Part shown: one piece after another, positions 62,090-64,000 of the stretch
How positions within the stretch are numbered: position 1 is the stretch's first letter
How the letters are laid out: the number at the start of each line of letters is the position of its first letter
From: Clostridiaceae bacterium
GTDB taxonomy: Bacteria > Bacillota > Clostridia > Saccharofermentanales > Saccharofermentanaceae
Direction: 5' to 3'
Assembly (NCBI GenBank): GCA_012729635.1
Contig: JAAYCT010000008.1
Coordinates: 111,197 to 175,196 of the forward strand
DNA: 64,000 nt
Program-made: the position numbers and the translations under genes
Notes under the pieces: model-generated
Told to the model about the DNA's origin: nothing
The model's database searches: none
What the model saw: the letters and a program-made list of their open reading frames with translations, nothing else

Positions 62090-63760
62090 TCATTCCGAGG
62101 AGGACGATGTCGGATCGCTCGAAGATTCCGACGATTCGCTCGAGGAAGATGTCGGCTCGCCGGAAGACGAGGTTGCGGTCGGATCCGGAGTGGGAGTCGG
62201 AGTCGGAGTCATTATAACCTCACCGGTCAACGGATCAATGGAATGAATTGTTATTCCGTCCGGATCCAGCACACCGACCAAAATTTTCGCGGTGATCAAT
62301 CGATAATAACTGGATGAAACCTTCACACGACGGACCTCTTCTCCGTCCTTGTAGAAAACCTGATATCCGGAAGCGCTGATGGCGTTGTGCGGATCTCTTT
62401 CCGTTTTCGTTTCGCCCACCGGTTTCGTCGGATCCGCCACATACTCAACAGTGGTCGGAGCCGTACTGGAGTGCACGACCCCGATAAACTCAATGGTCAT
62501 CCCGTCCGGAATCGGACGGCCGAAAATCTCAACGGTACACCAACCGCCGTTACCGTTATCCTTCGGCTTATATTCGGCATGGATAGCCACGGGATAATCC
62601 GATGTGTTCGTAAATTGGAAATTAGCCCCGCCCCAGGTAACGGTCGCATCCGTACCGATCGGAACATATCCGCTCGGCCAAGAATGCGGATGACGTTGGT
62701 CCACCTGAAGATCAGCCTTCACCACACTGTGATACATCGTCCCGGACACCTGGCAAATACCGCCCCCGAGTTCATCCCGCATCGCGCCGTCATAAATACC
62801 GCCGGCCTCTTTGTATCCCTTTTCCGCCGTGCGTTCCCCGACATACTCGTTATAATTGAAATACTCACCGGGCTGCAACACCAATCCGTTGATTGTCTCA
62901 CAAACCAGTCGGATGTTTGTGTTGCGGTTACGAACATTTGTTGTGCTGGTCTTGGTCGTCGATACGAGACCCAGATGGCTTTCCAGAAATTCCTTTGAGA
63001 CCTTGGGCATGGTAACGGAGGCACTAATCCCGATCGTCTTCTCGTACTCGCCGTTATCGATTGCATTTTTGACATCCTGAATCACCGTATCAATGTCGAA
63101 CTCGAATCCGTTACTGGAATCCTCTATGATGAACTGCAGTGTCTCAACATCAAATCCGGTGACGGTCGCCTCTTTGACCTCGACCAGAAGCGGATCCAGT
63201 ACTTCGTGAACCAAAGAAGCAACCTTCTCCTCACTGAGGGTAACCGCTGTTTGGAAATACTTCGGAGTGGTACGAAGTTCCGATATCATCCGGTACCTTT
63301 CCGCAATAATATCTTCGTCCGTCGCACCTTCGGCCGATCGTCCGTATTGGTACGCCTCTTCCACAATCTCGGAAGCATTGGACATTAAAACCAAGCCGTC
63401 GGTATGAAGCGGATAATCCTGACCGTTCAAGCGAAGTACAATTCGAATATCCGAATCACTGATTACCGTAGAATCGTTAAACAGCGCGAGCACTTCTTCC
63501 CGTGTTTTCCCGGATACATCCTGTCCGTTGATGAATATGCCGTCATAGATTGTACTCACATCAAGCGACGCTTTCATTTCCTCAAGCGAAACGCCGGTAA
63601 TTCCGGACGGATTCGTCGGTTCAACCCGCTGTTTATGGGTCACCAGATAGTAGGTCGTCGCTCCGATCGCGAGCAAAGCCGCAACCGCTATCCCGGCGAT
63701 TAATACGATCTTGTTTGATTTCTTCTTTCGTTGTGCCTGGTATTGTGATTTCTTCTTCAT
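62090..63760 (-). CDS. VanW-family envelope protein with Ser/Thr/Pro-rich tail
   Basis: 556 residues from ATG 63760 (AGGTGA eight bases upstream; a GTG four codons earlier is inside that site). Lysine-rich lead, one membrane segment (VLIAGIAVAALLAIGATTYYL), two PG-binding-4-like modules (GIFINGQDVSGKTREEVLALF; VIQDVKNAIDNGEYEKTIGI), and the VanW domain (VLQPGEYFNYNEYVG, GGICQVSGTMYHSVVKADLQVDQRHPHSWPSGYVP). A short G5-like strand set (REVRRVKVSSSYYRLITAKI) follows. The end is about 35 residues of Ser, Thr, Pro and Glu. Function of VanW unknown; some are linked to glycopeptide resistance loci. Confidence 0.88.
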   Translation of the reverse strand: MKKKSQYQAQRKKKSNKIVLIAGIAVAALLAIGATTYYLVTHKQRVEPTNPSGITGVSLEEMKASLDVSTIYDGIFINGQDVSGKTREEVLALFNDSTVISDSDIRIVLRLNGQDYPLHTDGLVLMSNASEIVEEAYQYGRSAEGATDEDIIAERYRMISELRTTPKYFQTAVTLSEEKVASLVHEVLDPLLVEVKEATVTGFDVETLQFIIEDSSNGFEFDIDTVIQDVKNAIDNGEYEKTIGISASVTMPKVSKEFLESHLGLVSTTKTSTTNVRNRNTNIRLVCETINGLVLQPGEYFNYNEYVGERTAEKGYKEAGGIYDGAMRDELGGGICQVSGTMYHSVVKADLQVDQRHPHSWPSGYVPIGTDATVTWGGANFQFTNTSDYPVAIHAEYKPKDNGNGGWCTVEIFGRPIPDGMTIEFIGVVHSSTAPTTVEYVADPTKPVGETKTERDPHNAISASGYQVFYKDGEEVRRVKVSSSYYRLITAKILVGVLDPDGITIHSIDPLTGEVIMTPTPTPTPDPTATSSSGEPTSSSSESSESSSDPTSSSSE

Positions 63761-63848
63761 CTTTCGCGTCACCTATCCGGAAATGTCTGATCAATCATGC
63801 TTATAATACACATTGTAGTGATTTCATTATTGTACACCTAAGAAGTTA

Positions 63849-64000
63849 CTACACGCAAGCCAATCTTTCAAGTGGCTCTTCACCTATTTCCGTGAAAATT
63901 TAGCAAGGAAAGGGGTTGGGGTAGCTAAGTTGCAACTTTCCTACGGCCAGATAGATCATTATCCGGAATCCTTCGTATGTACGAAAGCCTCTTGCCTTGC
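63849..64000 (-). pseudogene. ISL3-like transposase C-terminal fragment (runs off right edge)
   Basis: Leftward frame from the window edge reading KARGFRTYEGFRIMIYLAVGK, then a TAA at 63902-63900. An ARGFR-Y-x-x-FR-x-x-I block near the end is typical of ISL3-family transposases. The same frame continues after the stop with a protein-like FTEIGEEPLERLACV up to TAG 63851-63849, so the TAA may be a single-base nonsense change (CAA to TAA). The rest of the gene lies outside the window. Family call is tentative. Confidence 0.5.

Overview
The window is a chromosomal segment of an anaerobic, low-to-mid GC, single-membrane Bacillota, most likely a member of the class Clostridia. This is inferred from gene content: the Firmicutes-type DnaD/DnaI-like primosome genes, TmcAL, acetate kinase/phosphotransacetylase, pyruvate:ferredoxin oxidoreductase, a six-gene Rnf complex, BY-kinase/CpsC exopolysaccharide control, tandem YfhO proteins, and a type IV pilus cluster without secretin or PilP. 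No rRNA or tRNA gene and no CRISPR array was seen.

Layout. 0-4 kb: the distal end of a leftward exopolysaccharide locus (Wzz/CpsC, tyrosine kinase CpsD, a GT4 glycosyltransferase, an IS3-type transposase remnant, and the N-terminus of another glycosyltransferase at the edge). 4-12 kb: an ECF transporter S component divergent from a MocR/PdxR-type regulator, then pta-ackA, a membrane protein of unknown role, and tmcAL. 11.9-12.8 kb: a gene-free stretch packed with repeats, including five copies of a 74-bp hairpin-containing unit. 12.8-20.5 kb: rpsT, a DUF4349 lipoprotein, a MATE exporter, a Tic20-like membrane protein, and a leftward run of prepilin peptidase, yebC, a P-loop/Asp23-like fusion, a DUF6062 protein and a DsrE/YedF-like protein.

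20.6-31.8 kb: type IV pilus cluster pilB-pilT-pilC-pilM-pilN-pilO, two very short pilins, two larger pseudopilins (one with a zinc-ribbon-like Cys set), and a convergent 634-residue PilX/GspK-like protein. 32-43.6 kb: exonuclease and two YfhO membrane proteins in an overlapping operon, a lipid kinase with a membrane-anchored foldase-like protein, and a leftward operon of Nudix-like, YigZ, small membrane protein, HtrA and a previously unmarked 37-residue membrane peptide. 44-64 kb: a DUF4015 glycoside hydrolase, serS, rnfCDGEAB, rpmB, an operon of DnaD-like, DnaC/DnaI-like, AcpS and a catalytically dead NlpC/P60-like protein, PFOR, gpmI, a VanW protein, and an ISL3-like transposase tail at the right edge.

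How the genes fit together. PFOR makes acetyl-CoA and reduced ferredoxin; Pta-AckA turns acetyl-CoA into acetate and ATP; Rnf couples ferredoxin oxidation to an ion gradient. TmcAL can use acetate to modify tRNA-Met. The pilus set is complete enough for assembly and retraction in a monoderm cell. The most interesting points are the P-loop/Asp23 - DUF6062 - DsrE operon, the short aromatic pilins, the zinc-ribbon pseudopilin, the dead NlpC/P60 protein, the palindrome over the -10 box of the DUF4349 gene, and the hairpin repeat family shared by the 12 kb and 43.8 kb gaps.
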